From positions 18,328,684-18,392,683 of the forward strand of contig CP092870.1 of assembly GCA_030710605.1 (NCBI GenBank): 64,000 nucleotides of DNA, written 5' to 3'. Below, piece after piece: positions 8,433 through 19,307 of the stretch. Both the position numbers and the translations under genes were made by a program. The number at the start of each line of letters is the position of its first letter. Position 1 is the stretch's first letter. The notes beneath the pieces are model-generated. The model saw only the letters and a list, made by a program, of their open reading frames with translations, was not told the DNA's origin and searched no databases. This DNA comes from Cordylochernes scorpioides (lineage: Eukaryota > Arthropoda > Arachnida > Pseudoscorpiones > Chernetidae).

Positions 8433-11400
8433 TTAGGATTGGGCTATCTTCGTAGGGTCTTTACTGGCTTCTCCTCGGGAGCCTCCCCGGCGTGGTTCCG
8501 ATTGTATACTCCTCAAGGTACTCCCCAGATCGGCGGGTATCTCTAAATTGTAGAGCCGTTGAACCGGCCTAATCTGGACGCCCTTGCTGGTTCTCAACTT
8601 GGCGACCCTCACAGGTCCATCTCGGCCAGGGTAGACCTCCACAACTCTCGCCAAAGGCCAATTGACTCGCTTAGCATTATCTTGTCCAATCAACACCAGA
8701 TCTCCCACCTTGATAGGTCTTGTCTTCGAGCGTCTTCTAGTCTCTTGCCTTAAGAATCCAAAATACTCCGTCCGGAATCTCTTCCGCAGATCTTCTCTTA
8801 ACCTTTGTCTAAATCGGTATCTCTTCTGAAGACTAGCCCTTTCAATAGAGTCCAGATCTGGAACTCCTATTTCTTTGTGGTCGTGTAAGAACAAGGCAGG
8901 GGTTAATGGACTAAGATCTTCGACATCTTCAGACATGTAAGTCAATGGACGTGAGTTCATCAAAGACTCTGTGTCACAGATAATGGTGTAAAGTTCCTCA
9001 AATTCCAAACGAGCTTGACCAAGAATCTTCCTAAGGAGTTGTTTCAGCAAACCAATCAATCTTTCCCACCATCCACCCCACCATGGAGCCGACGGAGGGA
9101 TAAACTTCCAATTAATATTTTGCTTGGTACTCTCTGATTGGACTGCCGCATTGTCTAGATTCCCTAGAGCTCTGCTCGCACCACGAAAATTGGTACCGTT
9201 GTCCGAGTACACTACATAGGGGCGTCCTCTCCTTGCTACAAAACGTCTGAAAGCTTGCAGAAAGTTCTCGGTTGAAAGAGAAGTCACCAGTTCCAAATGG
9301 ACCGCCCGATATACGGCACAAGTAAATATAACAATCCACACCTTTCGCCTGTTCCTTAAAACAAGTGGTCCAGTAAGGTCTATCCGCACTACCTCAAATA
9401 TTGAGGCATCCCTTACTCTATTTTCAGGTAATTCCACGGATTCAACAGAACCCGATTTAGCCGTGAACCGTCTACACTTAACACATTGATGTATGACCCT
9501 TCTTACAGTCCTCCTGAATTTCAAAATCCAATAATCCTCTCTTAATAAATTCATCAGAGTTTGAAGTCCCACATGCCCCCAAGTTTCATGCTTCCATCTA
9601 ATGAGTAAATATACCAAGTCATGATCAGAAGGCAACAATAAAGGCATTCGAAAACTTTCCAGATCTTGTCTCCTACTTATTTTAGTTTTGACCCTCAACA
9701 ATCCCAAAGAATCGCAGCATAACTGGAAATCCTTCAACCTCTTGTCCTCTGGTCCAGTGAAGGATTCCCGTTGGATAACTCTCACCAGCATCAGTTCCGC
9801 CCTTTTAATTTCATTCACAGTAAGATCACCTTTCACTCGCTGACCTATTGTTCCTCTCGCATTTGTTAAAAACCGGTTCATCCAGGCAGTTACTCTCAAT
9901 ATCTTGTAGTAGTTTGAAAAGCGATAGTAGTACTGATCCTTTTCCCTTTCAATACATGTTGATGTTAAAACAATCTTTCTCTTTTCCGAGTTCACAATAT
10001 CTGGGTCAGGGTATATTTCCCTATGGGGCCAATCTCTTCTTGGTCTTCTCAACCAACTCGGGCCCTCCCACCACTTCGATCTCTCCAGAGAATCGGCTAA
10101 GCACCCCCGTGATGGTAAATCCGCTGGATTCAAACATCCTGGTACATGATACCAATCCTCTGTCTCACTGAGAGATCGGATCTCCATAACTCGATTCATT
10201 ACAAAAGTCGCCCAGTTATCTTTTCCCTTGATCCAATGGAGTGCATTCATGGAGTCTGTCCAATAAAATCGCTCCATGTCTTCAAATTTTAGGTCCCTCA
10301 CAACGTTGTTCACCAAGCGGGCCCCAACCAAGCATGCCAACAGCTCCAAACGAGGAATGGTAGTCCCCTTCAAAGGAGCCACTCTCGACCGAGCCTGTAC
10401 TAGTTGACACGTTACTTCCTGTTCGCTCTCGATGCGTAAAAAAATACAAGTGGCGTAGGAGGCCCTAGACGCATCACAAAAGACATGAAGAGTAGTTCCA
10501 ATCCGGTGTTCTTCTCTATAGCAAAGCCATCTCGGTATGGCAATGGATTTCAGAGACTCCAATTTGGCCAGCCACCTCAAAAACTCGCAAGACAAGTTTT
10601 CAGGCAGAGGCTCATCCCACGACAATTTTAACAGCCACGTTTCCTGTAGGATAAGTCTCGGAACGAGGGTCACTGGACAAGTGAAGCCCACCGGATCGAA
10701 AATACGGCTTGCCAAGGAGAGTACCTTTCTTTTGTTTATTGGCCCCTGTATTTCCAAATTCTCCAAAGAACAAGCCAAAGTGTCCTTTTCTTGATTCCAT
10801 GTCATGCCCAACAACCTTCCTCTATCAGACCTAGGACCATCACACATTATACTGGTAACATTGCTTGTCCAATCACGCAAGTTGAAATGAGCAGAAGCCA
10901 ACAATCTCTGTGCTTCGTCCACAAATTTTTCCATATCTGTGACTTTTGAGAAACTAGCCACACAGTTATCGATGTATAAAGACTCCCTCAATAATTCAGC
11001 TGTTTCTTGCCAGTGTTCAGGAGCCTTGTTCAAGTGGTGAAACAGCGTGGCAAGCAGGAGATATGGACTCGTCGTGATTCCGAAGACAACTCTCGCATGA
11101 CGTAAAACCATCACATTTCCCTCTTTGTCATACCAGAGGAATCTTAGATAATCTCTGTCTTCCTCCCTAATCCCAATTTGGAGGAAGGCCTTCTCTATGT
11201 CCGAGGAGACTCCTATCTCGCTCTTCCTAAATTTATTCAAAATTCTTGGGATCGTTTCTATCATATTCGGACCTCTTTCCAGACAATCATTCAGTGAAAG
11301 CCTTCCCTTCTTCTTCGCCGAAGCATCAAAAACTGGTCTTACTTTGGTGGTTGGACTATTCTCTTTAAAAACTGGTCGATGTGACAAATAGTGCACGCCT

Positions 11401-13625
11401 TCACGTTTATTGTCTATAACCCTTTCTATTATTTTATTCCTAAGCCACTTTTCGAGAATATCTTCATATTCTGCCAAATTTCCGGTATTCACAAGATGTT
11501 TCCTCACGTTTGCTAATCGTTTTTCGGCAACATCTCTATTGTCCGTGAGTAGTTCTCTTTCGCGAATCCAAGGAAGGGCAACCTGGTAACGCCCCTCACA
11601 ATCCTGTGAAATAGTACGTGCAAAATATTCTTCCGTTTCTTTTTGTATCGAGTCGTCTTGACGAGCATCTGAAATACCAATAGCCTCTAATCTCCATAAA
11701 TTCTCCAAATCGCTAGTCAACAGTGAAGTTGTGTAAAGGCCACTAACGCTAGTTTCTTCTTCTGTGGCCGGAATCTTGCCCATTAAAGTCCAGCCCAACC
11801 TCGTTTGCACCGCCACAAGCCCAGAAGGAAGTCTTCTATGCTCTCCGGTTAGTAATTTTCCAGCAATATCTGCTCCTATAAGAATCTCAAGAGGTCCCCT
11901 GTGTAGATCAGTTAATTCTATGTCATGAGCACTAAGATCTTGCATCCATTTACCCTGATGGACCCTGGGCACGCTGTCGCAGATAACATCTTGGCTCAGT
12001 GCTTCAAAATTACAGCCATAAGATCCGTCTAAATTGCTCAACCTGATATCATAAACTCCATGTTCGTACAACTCTGTGTTCGATCCACCAAACAAAGAGT
12101 GGCGAAGAGACTCTTTTTTGGAACATTCATATCCCATTTCTTCCGCCGTGTCCTGGAGTACATAGGACCTCTGAGATCCCGTATCAATCAAAATTCGTCC
12201 CATTCTTTCTTTACACTTTCCTCTGATAGTCACTCTCAGTGTGGGCAACAACACCACAGGCGTCGTCAGATTGGTCAAAGTCTCATCCCTCATCATCCCT
12301 CGGGCTGGAGTAGCATTCTGTTTCTTCCTGGGGCACATAATCCTTGAATGTCTCAATTCCCCACAGCTGGTGCAACTTGTCTTAACTTTGCAGAATTTGC
12401 TCAAATGACCATATTTCAGGCATCTGAAACAAGCCCCTTTCTTCTTTAATTTTCCCAATTTATCTTCCAATGTCAAATTTTCCGCGAATTCGCACTTTGT
12501 ACTTTCATGATCTCTTTCACAAAAGGCGCAATTCTTCCTCTTATTCACTGCTTCAGAGGCATTCAAAAAACCAGCAGCCGTGGGCAGGGGATTCCTCTCA
12601 TTTCTTCGATACTTCACGATAGAGCTTTGTGACTGAGGGTGCTCATTTGATGGTTGGCCGGCTGTTATTTCGTCCCGCGTACCGAACGTGCTTTCTAATG
12701 CAATCAATTGTCTCTCCAAAAATTCAATCAAATCTCCAAGAGAAAAAGCTCCTGTGAATTCCCGGTGTAATTCAAGCTTTAAGTCTGATGGCAATAGCTT
12801 GAGGAGAAAAGGGCACAATAAGTTACCGTAGCTTTCAACGACAACACCCAATGACTCCAAACTTCTAATCTGCACCAGGATTCTGCCGTACAATTCTCTG
12901 AAAGCCCTCACGTCCTTTGTCACTCTAAGTGGTTTCAAGGCCAAGAGGTTGTTCATATGCACGTCGATCAACCTTTCCCCTTTTCCGAAGCGTTTCTTCA
13001 ACAATTCAACGGCCTTATCGTAATTTTCCTCAGATAGGCAAAATCCTTCCACAGTTTGGGCCGCCGTTCCACCCAAGTAGGCTTTAAGATAGTTAAATTT
13101 ATCTATCTTGGTCAAGTGTTCATTCCTATTGATTGATGAATCGAAGGCATTCCAAAAATTTAACCACTGGCTAATTTCCCCGTAGAATCTTTCCATTGTC
13201 AATTTGGGTAACTTAACCATCCCAGTTAGAGTCGGTCGACCGATTTCTCCTGGATATTCCTTCTTCGTGGCAGTTGCAGTTTCCCTCTGCATTCCTTCCG
13301 CTACCACCAGACTTCTTTTCTTTAACAAATATTTCCACGCCACGGCCTTTTCCCGGTATTCCTCTACCATCTTTAGATCTTTCTCTAGATCTTTGATGTC
13401 AATCAGCTTACCGATTTCTTCGTCTACCCGCCTCAGTTCTTCGTAGACATCCGAAAGCTGCCCCAGCAGTTCCTCGTGGTCACACTCCTTGTGCACGTCA
13501 TATTCCTCTATTCTTTTCCCGTACTTGGATAAAGACGTGCGGAGTATGGTTATCTTCTTCTTGAGTCTCTCTAGCGCTTCTTCTCTCTCCATCTTCTGAT
13601 CCAAAAGGGTTCCAAATATAGGCAC
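8433..13625 (-). CDS. BEL/Pao gag-pol polyprotein, 1730 codons, intact
   Basis: An unbroken polyprotein that would supply capsid, protease, reverse transcriptase, RNase H and integrase for its own retrotransposition. In order: coiled gag N-terminus; DUF1759-like capsid core (about residues 140-290, ERFYGEISQWLNFW); Cys/His knuckles (about 365-430, CAFCERDHESTKC, CFRCLKYGHLSKFC); aspartic protease with IDTGSQ near 480; reverse transcriptase (VRPVFDASAKKKG, SSDIEKAFLQIGI) with YIDN near 886 in place of YxDD; Peptidase_A17-type region; RNase H (HVFCDASRASYA, near 1047); integrase zinc domain near 1345; integrase core with DLTGP, YSDNGTNFRG near 1473 and WWERLIG near 1520; C-terminal DUF5641-like domain (about 1630-1690). 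The first Met may not be used, because MEREEALERL at residue 12 is the more typical start. The YIDN motif occurs in some BEL elements, so it need not mean inactivity. Confidence 0.95.
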   Translation of the reverse strand: MPIFGTLLDQKMEREEALERLKKKITILRTSLSKYGKRIEEYDVHKECDHEELLGQLSDVYEELRRVDEEIGKLIDIKDLEKDLKMVEEYREKAVAWKYLLKKRSLVVAEGMQRETATATKKEYPGEIGRPTLTGMVKLPKLTMERFYGEISQWLNFWNAFDSSINRNEHLTKIDKFNYLKAYLGGTAAQTVEGFCLSEENYDKAVELLKKRFGKGERLIDVHMNNLLALKPLRVTKDVRAFRELYGRILVQIRSLESLGVVVESYGNLLCPFLLKLLPSDLKLELHREFTGAFSLGDLIEFLERQLIALESTFGTRDEITAGQPSNEHPQSQSSIVKYRRNERNPLPTAAGFLNASEAVNKRKNCAFCERDHESTKCEFAENLTLEDKLGKLKKKGACFRCLKYGHLSKFCKVKTSCTSCGELRHSRIMCPRKKQNATPARGMMRDETLTNLTTPVVLLPTLRVTIRGKCKERMGRILIDTGSQRSYVLQDTAEEMGYECSKKESLRHSLFGGSNTELYEHGVYDIRLSNLDGSYGCNFEALSQDVICDSVPRVHQGKWMQDLSAHDIELTDLHRGPLEILIGADIAGKLLTGEHRRLPSGLVAVQTRLGWTLMGKIPATEEETSVSGLYTTSLLTSDLENLWRLEAIGISDARQDDSIQKETEEYFARTISQDCEGRYQVALPWIRERELLTDNRDVAEKRLANVRKHLVNTGNLAEYEDILEKWLRNKIIERVIDNKREGVHYLSHRPVFKENSPTTKVRPVFDASAKKKGRLSLNDCLERGPNMIETIPRILNKFRKSEIGVSSDIEKAFLQIGIREEDRDYLRFLWYDKEGNVMVLRHARVVFGITTSPYLLLATLFHHLNKAPEHWQETAELLRESLYIDNCVASFSKVTDMEKFVDEAQRLLASAHFNLRDWTSNVTSIMCDGPRSDRGRLLGMTWNQEKDTLACSLENLEIQGPINKRKVLSLASRIFDPVGFTCPVTLVPRLILQETWLLKLSWDEPLPENLSCEFLRWLAKLESLKSIAIPRWLCYREEHRIGTTLHVFCDASRASYATCIFLRIESEQEVTCQLVQARSRVAPLKGTTIPRLELLACLVGARLVNNVVRDLKFEDMERFYWTDSMNALHWIKGKDNWATFVMNRVMEIRSLSETEDWYHVPGCLNPADLPSRGCLADSLERSKWWEGPSWLRRPRRDWPHREIYPDPDIVNSEKRKIVLTSTCIEREKDQYYYRFSNYYKILRVTAWMNRFLTNARGTIGQRVKGDLTVNEIKRAELMLVRVIQRESFTGPEDKRLKDFQLCCDSLGLLRVKTKISRRQDLESFRMPLLLPSDHDLVYLLIRWKHETWGHVGLQTLMNLLREDYWILKFRRTVRRVIHQCVKCRRFTAKSGSVESVELPENRVRDASIFEVVRIDLTGPLVLRNRRKVWIVIFTCAVYRAVHLELVTSLSTENFLQAFRRFVARRGRPYVVYSDNGTNFRGASRALGNLDNAAVQSESTKQNINWKFIPPSAPWWGGWWERLIGLLKQLLRKILGQARLEFEELYTIICDTESLMNSRPLTYMSEDVEDLSPLTPALFLHDHKEIGVPDLDSIERASLQKRYRFRQRLREDLRKRFRTEYFGFLRQETRRRSKTRPIKVGDLVLIGQDNAKRVNWPLARVVEVYPGRDGPVRVAKLRTSKGVQIRPVQRLYNLEIPADLGSTLRSIQSEPRRGGSRGEASKDPTKIAQS

Positions 13626-13641
13626 GGCTTTCTCCTCGCGT
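13626..13641 (-). other. Junction where the BEL leader and LTR end are missing
   Basis: The gag start lies only about 16 bp from the point where LTR similarity begins. The last 47 bp of the LTR (U5 end), the primer binding site and any leader are absent, so this side carries a deletion. Confidence 0.6.
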
Positions 13642-13840
13642 CCGAAGTCTCTTATTCTGGTCCCGGGGAGGAAAAAATCCGTGGAATCTCAAGGGTAGAG
13701 AAGAGCGATTCCCAAGAAGTCAAATCCGCGGAAGTGTCTAAGGCAGGTATCAACCAAGGCGTAGACCTCTCGAGAGCGGGCCGAGAAACCACACGACTCT
13801 AACCAGTCAACTACTTTATTTTTTGTCACGAATATATATA
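13642..13840 (-). repeat. BEL 5' LTR, part 1
   Basis: Matches 8058 onwards in the 3' LTR and stops at a TATATATA tract into which the next element inserted. It continues at 19190. Confidence 0.9.
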
Positions 13841-14720
13841 TGTGATGATGAGTTGCTGTCGACTTATCTGTGATGAGATCCTGTCGACTCATGTAATAAT
13901 GTTGAATTGAGAATTCCAGTAGCTTTTGTAGAGATCCTGTCGACTACTGAAATATTGTTGAAGTCCTGGTAGCTCTTGTTTTACTGTGTTGACCGAGAGG
14001 AACAGTCAGGATGTAGAGTTTTCCAGTACCTCTCTGCACCTTGGAAGACCTTTAAAAGTTCTCACAAAATACAGGCAGTCGTGGTCGAGGCAGAGTGGAA
14101 AGCTGGGGATATCCATACACAAAAAACGAAGACACAGTTGCACTAAGAAAGTTCCGTTAACAGATAAAAGTTGAGCCAGGAGCGAAGATGGAGACATAGA
14201 AGTTTCTTACTCGTCTACATGATAGTTGAGATCGACATAAGGTACGACCGACGTGAGCTGACGCTAAGGGTGACTAAACTCAACTGACTGAACTGTACTG
14301 AGCTGTCAAGCCACTGTAAGGTGATGATTTATAGGTTAAAGACGGGGTGACCTTATGTGACAGGGGCGTTTGAGAAAGGGCGCCTTTACCTGTCCAGGTG
14401 TGAGAGGGGTCTCTGCATTCCACCACATGTGACAGTGTGGGTGGCCTGTCGTGGGAACTGTGACTCTACCTGATTTATGACTCCCATCTTTAGACTCTGT
14501 TGTTTTGGCAATTCTATGCTCGATCTCTGCTTTAGCTCAACTATTAAATCTATTACAGATTTTATTTATTTATCCACTTTGTACAAATTACATTACATAG
14601 GTGATGCAATGACACAGATTAATCATGCGCATAATTATTTATAGATGTGTTTCTATATACAACATGGCAATCTTGTTATAAGTTATCTACACAATATGAG
14701 GTTGTTGTTTTAAATTACCA
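13841..14720 (-). repeat. 880-bp LTR (3' LTR in minus orientation)
   Basis: Begins TGTGATGATGAG and ends TTAAATTACCA. By eye identical over its length to 18310-19189, implying a very recent insertion or gene conversion. It contains several AGTCGACAGGAT-like motifs (minus strand) near its left end. Confidence 0.93.
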
Positions 14721-17700
14721 TAGATGGGCCCCGGGAGTGAAAGGGTTTATCCGGGTTTAGGCGGGTAAAGCCTCTCTAACACAGGTAAGTAATTAAAATT
14801 TCTTTTAATTAATTTAAACTGTGAGGGTTAAAAAGGGCTATAACAAGATGATATTTGTTGGATATATAAAAGTGAAATAAAAATGACATTGTGTTTGATT
14901 AACAAAAAATATGATTAAAATAAAATGATGACATAAAAATTCACATTCTAAGAGAATATTGGTGGGCGTTGGACAGGGTTAGTAGTTAAAGAATAAGCAA
15001 TTGTGAGATTTACACATGCAATCAAATACTTAGGTCCAGGTGCAAAGCGAGGATATGGACTTGAGCGTCTTCCTAGGCAATGTTTCACCTGTGATCCTGT
15101 ATAGGGTAACAGTGCTTTGTCACAATTGTAGTGTTATTGGGTTGAAAAGTTGTTAAAGAATATGTAATTGTTAGAAGTGCTCATGTAAACCAAATACTCA
15201 GATCCAGGTGCAAAGCGAGGATATAGACTTGAGCTGTCTTCCTTGGCAATGTTTCACTTGCGATCCTATATAAGGGTTACAGTGTTTTGTCACAATTTTA
15301 GGATTATTGGGTTAAAAGTTGTTGAAGAAAAGTTGCTTATTAATATGATTGAGAAAGGAGTGAAATAGAGCCATGCGATAAGTAGAATTGTAGCGACAGT
15401 AGGTGATCTGACTTGACTCGAAATCAAAGGTTGAATGTGGTCCGCTAGAGCTGAAAAAAAAAGTTGAAAGTTGAAAAACGTGAACGCTTTGTGAATGCGT
15501 TGGTGATTTGCTCTGCGGATGAAATGAAATAAACTCTTGAAGCATGTTCAGACCAGAAGTTTGGATTGGTAAGTCTGGGGAACGGTGTTCTCAAAGAGAA
15601 AATTACGAAATCAAAAAATAAATTGTCAAGCAGTGCTGTCGTTTTTCTACGTTGTTGTGACGCAATGACTGAAAAGATAGTGATGAAAAATATAGGGAAT
15701 TGGTTAAAGAAAATGATTGTTGAAAACGATTGTTGTAGATGCCCGATAGTGGATGATTAACTTTGTCAGATAATAAAGGTATTTAAACAAATAAAATATA
15801 GTGAATAGAAATATAGAAATATGATTGCGGGTACAAAAAGTGTAAGTGGACAAAATTAAACCTGTAATATATAAAATATATAATAAATAATAAAATAAAA
15901 ATAATTTTTGAAACAATTAGATGTTTTACAATACTAAAATAATATCATGAAAAATAAAAGTAAATTTGATTAAAGGGTTTTTTTTTTTTTTTAAATGTTG
16001 GATTAAAAAATTTGTTTATATAATTGAAAGGTAAGAATAAGAATAATTATTCAAGATTTTATACAAAATTTATAATATAATTGAAGGTTATTAATGATTG
16101 GATAAATTTAAAGTAGTGTAAAATTGAACAAAAATTGTCTCTTTTGACGAAAAGTTACAGTTGTGGTGTGTGACTAGATTATATCCCTTTGGTAACATCG
16201 GTGTTTCTATGACTCTGAAACTGGGAATATGTGCAATGATCTTTTCGTTTGTCCTCAATGCTGGTATGTAGAGAATGATTTCTCTTTCGCGTTAAAAAGT
16301 CTGAGATTTAACCAAATTGTTTTAATTGGTGTTATCAATTAACATGTAAAATGTTTAAAGCATGTTGTGTTGTGATATCTCGTTGGTGAGATTTGTGAGA
16401 TTCTCGAGGAAATCTAAATGAGTAGTGTGACACATGTGTTCAAAATGGCGTCATGAAGCTAGCGGTCAAGAAGATCTGCCTTGAGGGGGAAGAGAGGGCA
16501 TGTCCAAAGATATTCTCAAAAGATAGTAGTGACCAAGGGAGTGACGTCAAAAAGGGCGTCCACTTCCCTGTTTTTCACGGTATCGCCGTGGGTGGTCAAT
16601 CATGGGGGATGTTTGAGATTTACTCCTTTTGTTGAGTTGGCAATTTACTGTTATAATTGAAAGATATGATTTTCTCAGTGTTCGCAGTTGTTGTGTTTCG
16701 AAGTTAGTTTAGAAAAAATATTATTCAGTGTTGTCAGGTTTAGATGTGTGGTGAAAGTTCGACTTTCAACGTGGACACGCTTTGAGTTGAGATGTGGTGT
16801 CACAGGCGTGAAGGCGTCTTTGGCCTGAAAAGTGAAAAAGTTTTGTGGTGTGGCACTGTGACACGAAGTGAGAAATGTGAATGAAAAGGTGTCACGTGAA
16901 GTCTTAGTTTGGTACAAATCTAACCTGTTTCACCATGAATAACAAATTTAATAAAGTCATGGGTGGTTGTTGTATGAAACACATCGAGAGAATATTTGAC
17001 TGTTAGTGGATGTGGCATGCTTAATGTGAAATTATTTTATTGTGGCGACGATATAGAGCTAAGTGGAGCTCGAAATTGGATTTGTGTGTTGAGTCGCGCA
17101 CTAATAATTGTTGCCAATTTGAGATAGTGATGCGAGGGTGTTGTAAGGTTTTTTGAAAGAAATGTGTTGATGACCAATCATGCATGTAAAAAGGAAAAGA
17201 CGAGGGAGTGTATTTATTCTCGAATATTAACGATTGTAATCGTTTTGGAAGGCTGTGATTAATTTATATTTAAAATTTGAATATACTTTTTAAATTGTTG
17301 ATTATGGTAGTTAAAAATGATTTTTTCTTATAAAAGGGCAATGTCGTGAGAGTTACAAATAATTTAAATTGGGCGCTTACTTAAAATGATGAACATTACC
17401 AAATTTTAAGAATTGATAAAGATATTGGTCTTTTGGTATAAAGATAACTAATAAGTAAAACAAAAATAAGTTGAGAATTATGATGAATGAGATTTTTTAA
17501 AAATAATAATAAGGATTTTTTTTTTCAAGTTGTAGACTTGGATAGTACCATTTTAGATAAATTTTGGATAGACATGTAAAATTAGTAAATTGGTAAAAAT
17601 GCGTGATGGGCGAATTTTTTTTTTTTTATGAGTAAAATTGAGAGTAATAACTTGAAATTTATAATCTGATTAAAAATTAAAGTGAATTTTATAAATGAGA

Positions 17701-17790
17701 GCGTTAAAGTTTTAAAAATTGAATAAAAAATGATATAAAAAAGGTAAAAATTGATTTTAAATGCTTAAAGTGAAAATATAAATACAAAAT
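14721..17790. other. Internal non-coding body of the LARD-like element
   Basis: AT-rich and without credible coding. It includes a tandem duplication at 14988-15324 and poly-T tracts. Short ORFs such as 15312-15545 and 16675-16917 (minus) have no recognisable content. Confidence 0.55.
14988..15324. repeat. Two tandem ~168-bp repeats
   Basis: Two adjacent copies share GGTCCAGGTGCAAAGCGAGG, GGCAATGTTTCAC and TTTGTCACAATT in the same order, with several substitutions, so the duplication is older than the LTR pair is diverged. Confidence 0.8.
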
Positions 17791-18279
17791 TTATAGGGAA
17801 TCAAGTTTTGAACTTGAGGATAAAGTTAAGGTAGGTTTTTTTAAAAACTTACAGTTGTGTGAAAGTTCAGTCAGGAAACTTGGTCTTGGCTTGTATTCCT
17901 GCTGACGTTGAAGACGCTCCATGTAGAGCTTGTAGACGCTTGTAGCATCTGTGAAGTTGATTGTGGCTTGTTGCCTTGAGCATTGTCTCGACGATGTCAA
18001 GTCGAAGGTGTGGAACTTGTCACAGGGTTTGGGCCACATCGCTGCTCGGTTTCCATGACTTGCGGGAATATCGGGGCTGTCGTTGGCGCGGTCAGCTTGC
18101 TCCCGACGTTGGCGATCGGTTAGCGGGTATGCGGAAGTCCGTTGGGGCGGCGTTTCTTCCGTAAATATCTTGGGGAGAGATTGCTTGGACGTTTCGTTGG
18201 AATGGTCGGGCTTGTTCCTCCATCTTCGCTCTTTCTCGCTTCCTATCTGAACAGTCTTCTTACCTCTTCGTTGTGTCAT
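17791..18279 (-). CDS. Small ORF of the LARD-like element, possible gag relic
   Basis: A 162-codon ORF on the minus strand begins about 30 bp inside the right LTR, the position expected for a gag start. The product is basic and polar (MTQRRGKKTV..., QRREQADRAND) with no zinc knuckle or known domain, and GAG|GTAAG near its start could serve as a splice donor. I do not recognise the protein; it may be a truncated gag or simply leader sequence that happens to be open. Confidence 0.4.
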   Translation of the reverse strand: MTQRRGKKTVQIGSEKERRWRNKPDHSNETSKQSLPKIFTEETPPQRTSAYPLTDRQRREQADRANDSPDIPASHGNRAAMWPKPCDKFHTFDLTSSRQCSRQQATINFTDATSVYKLYMERLQRQQEYKPRPSFLTELSHNCKFLKKPTLTLSSSSKLDSL

Positions 18280-18287
18280 CCTTCGTT

Positions 18288-18309
18288 TTGGTCATCCTGT
18301 CGACTTAAA
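18288..18309 (-). promoter_or_regulatory. tRNA-Ser-type primer binding site candidate
   Basis: Minus strand immediately after the LTR reads TTTAAGTCGACAGGAT. The core AGTCGACAGGAT is one mismatch from AGTCGGCAGGAT, the complement of many eukaryotic tRNA-Ser 3' arms, and the same core sits at the same place in the Gypsy element at 47330-47341. The TGG complementary to CCA is not present. Confidence 0.5.
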
Positions 18310-19189
18310 TGTGATGATGAGTTGCTGTCGACTTATCTGTGATGAGATCCTGTCGACTCATGTAATAATGTTGAATTGAGAATTCCAGTAGCTTTTGTAG
18401 AGATCCTGTCGACTACTGAAATATTGTTGAAGTCCTGGTAGCTCTTGTTTTACTGTGTTGACCGAGAGGAACAGTCAGGATGTAGAGTTTTCCAGTACCT
18501 CTCTGCACCTTGGAAGACCTTTAAAAGTTCTCACAAAATACAGGCAGTCGTGGTCGAGGCAGAGTGGAAAGCTGGGGATATCCATACACAAAAAACGAAG
18601 ACACAGTTGCACTAAGAAAGTTCCGTTAACAGATAAAAGTTGAGCCAGGAGCGAAGATGGAGACATAGAAGTTTCTTACTCGTCTACATGATAGTTGAGA
18701 TCGACATAAGGTACGACCGACGTGAGCTGACGCTAAGGGTGACTAAACTCAACTGACTGAACTGTACTGAGCTGTCAAGCCACTGTAAGGTGATGATTTA
18801 TAGGTTAAAGACGGGGTGACCTTATGTGACAGGGGCGTTTGAGAAAGGGCGCCTTTACCTGTCCAGGTGTGAGAGGGGTCTCTGCATTCCACCACATGTG
18901 ACAGTGTGGGTGGCCTGTCGTGGGAACTGTGACTCTACCTGATTTATGACTCCCATCTTTAGACTCTGTTGTTTTGGCAATTCTATGCTCGATCTCTGCT
19001 TTAGCTCAACTATTAAATCTATTACAGATTTTATTTATTTATCCACTTTGTACAAATTACATTACATAGGTGATGCAATGACACAGATTAATCATGCGCA
19101 TAATTATTTATAGATGTGTTTCTATATACAACATGGCAATCTTGTTATAAGTTATCTACACAATATGAGGTTGTTGTTTTAAATTACCA
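18310..19189 (-). repeat. 880-bp LTR (5' LTR in minus orientation)
   Basis: Partner of 13841-14720, with the same length and apparently the same sequence. Confidence 0.93.
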
Positions 19190-19302
19190 TATATACATAT
19201 AAATATTTACATATGGCAAATATGTTTCTTATAATGGATTAAATTTACATATATTTAAAAAATATATAAATCTATAAGAAAAATAACATTCTTTTCCCAA
19301 CA
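19190..19302 (-). repeat. BEL 5' LTR, part 2
   Basis: Continues the BEL LTR interrupted at 13840; identical in order to 8251-8363 and ending CCCAACA just before AGGAA. Confidence 0.9.
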
Positions 19303-19307
19303 AGGAA
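19303..19307. repeat. BEL target-site duplication (right)
   Basis: AGGAA, matching 8006-8010. Confidence 0.85.

Larger units (their letters stand above)
13841..19189 (-). mobile_element. Large non-autonomous LTR retrotransposon nested in BEL
   Basis: Two 880-bp LTRs (13841-14720, 18310-19189) flank 3.6 kb with no reverse transcriptase, protease or integrase. The flanking TATATA repeat fits a 6-bp target duplication, and removing it restores the BEL LTR to exactly the 306-bp length of the intact copy. Orientation is taken as minus because, next to the right LTR, the minus strand carries a tRNA-Ser-like primer motif and then a short ORF. The layout fits a LARD-type element mobilised by a related autonomous partner; that label is an inference. 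Confidence 0.85.
8011..19302 (-). mobile_element. BEL/Pao LTR retrotransposon, with a second LTR element nested in its 5' LTR
   Basis: The element lies on the minus strand: 3' LTR at 8011-8363, gag-pol at 8433-13625, and a 5' LTR split into 13642-13840 and 19190-19302 by the element at 13841-19189. A 5-bp target duplication AGGAA brackets the whole. The few differences between LTR copies (for example GTAAAG versus GTAGAG) and the unbroken ORF indicate a fairly young insertion. Insertion of the inner element and loss of the LTR/leader junction should prevent it from being transcribed normally. Confidence 0.92.

Noticed and set aside
13986-14197. Identical ORF pairs at 13986-14174/14006-14197 and 18455-18643/18475-18666
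   Set aside because: They are just the two identical LTRs read in two frames; no protein similarity.
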